Assembly: GCA_964399545.1 (NCBI GenBank)
Contig: CAYNRG010000001.1
Span: 1-64,000, forward strand
Direction of reading: 5' to 3'
Source of the DNA: CAYNRG01 sp964399545
GTDB taxonomy: Bacteria; Bacillota_I; Bacilli_A; Erysipelotrichales; Erysipelotrichaceae
DNA: 64,000 nt
The position numbers were made by a program, and so were the translations under genes. Positions 63,659 through 64,000 of the stretch are shown in pieces; the first letter of the stretch is position 1; every line of letters begins with the position of its first letter. Under the pieces are notes generated by a model. It was given only the letters and a program-made list of their open reading frames with translations, was not told the origin of the DNA and did no database searches.

Positions 63659-64000
63659 AATTGAAATGATTTTAAAAGAGGGAATACAAAAGGTTGTTCA
63701 GGGACTGTATGGAGAAATTGATCCGAGTTTGATTATGACTGAAATCCCTAAAGATAGTAAACTAGGAGATTATTCTAGTAACATTGCCATGCGATTAGCA
63801 AAAATTGTGAAAAAAGCACCTGGAACTATTGCGCAGGAGATGATTGAAGAACTTAAAAAGGTAGAGGCCGTTGAAGCTGTTGAAGTTGCTGGTCCGGGAT
63901 TCATTAACTTTTGGATGAAAAAAGATGTTTTAGCAAATATAATTAATACGGTTCTTGAACAAGGATGCAACTATGGAGAGAATACAAGCGGAAACAAAGA
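63651..64000 (+). CDS. argS: Arginyl-tRNA synthetase, N-terminal part (runs off the window)
   Basis: A frame opens at ATG 63651, after AAAGGAG, and stays open to the window edge (116 residues and a partial codon). It reads as the N-terminal Add-1 domain of ArgS: IPKDSKLGDYSSNIAMRLAK, then VEVAGPGFINFWM, the classic ArgS tail of this domain. The catalytic domain lies beyond 64000. It overlaps the CofE-like gene by eight bases, so the two are translationally coupled. Confidence 0.88.
   Translation, partial: MNKIEMILKEGIQKVVQGLYGEIDPSLIMTEIPKDSKLGDYSSNIAMRLAKIVKKAPGTIAQEMIEELKKVEAVEAVEVAGPGFINFWMKKDVLANIINTVLEQGCNYGENTSGNK

Noticed and set aside
1..64000. CRISPR arrays, rRNA and tRNA genes
   Set aside because: No regularly spaced short repeats were noticed, and no tRNA or rRNA signatures were recognised on either strand by eye.

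Overview
The window is low-GC, AT-rich DNA with strong AGGAGG-type ribosome binding sites, short leaders and tightly packed co-directional genes. Together with a wall-type surface protein, PTS sugar transport, MgtE, YitT and MBOAT/DHHW surface acetylation genes, this points to a Gram-positive Bacillota chromosome. I would guess an Erysipelotrichia-like anaerobe, but that placement is inference. No rRNA, tRNA or CRISPR array was seen.

Accessory half (about 1-31,700). Transposase fragments at 1-226 and 3,966-4,078 flank an intact two-gene Hachiman-type defence system (hamA-hamB, 652-3,926). A decayed leucine-rich-repeat/membrane gene (4,220-5,589) and a beta-lactamase-fold hydrolase follow. A second predicted conflict system, a three-gene ABC-3C operon (7,111-10,809), has a PD-(D/E)xK effector, a middle component and a DUF3732 ABC ATPase. 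After a broken acetyltransferase and another decayed gene comes a phospho-alpha-glucoside operon: GH4 glycosidase, DUF3604 metallohydrolase, PTS EIIBC, RpiR regulator, EIIA and a DUF202 protein (12,373-18,284). Next are an unrecognised two-gene membrane module (18,486-20,393), a 2,287-residue surface protein with an almost perfect 987-bp tandem duplication and a sorting motif lacking its anchor (20,716-27,579), and an EVE-like McrBC type IV restriction system followed closely by a voltage-gated K+ channel gene (27,774-31,683).

Core-like half (about 31,700-64,000). This holds an ArsR/ArsP-like permease pair with twin operators, an MFS transporter plus amidohydrolase, a Crp/Fnr regulator, nitroreductase and patatin genes, an rRNA methyltransferase (rlmA), cyclophilin, YitT and mgtE with a structured leader. 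It continues with the queuosine operon tgt-queA-queH, a SmtB-type metal-sensor gene, a small pyrophosphatase-like gene, a DUF4358-MBOAT-DHHW surface O-acetylation operon and an RlmD-type methyltransferase. A TetR-controlled ABC/MFS efflux cluster has matching 17-bp operators. Beyond it lie a secreted flavinylated reductase divergent from its own TetR, a zinc-dependent phospholipase C-like gene, a UMF1-type MFS gene, mscL, a CofE-like ligase and the start of argS, which runs off the window.

The best leads for undescribed biology are the ABC-3C operon, the unknown two-gene membrane module, the K+ channel behind McrBC, the DUF3604 enzyme inside a GH4-PTS operon and the unclassified mgtE leader.
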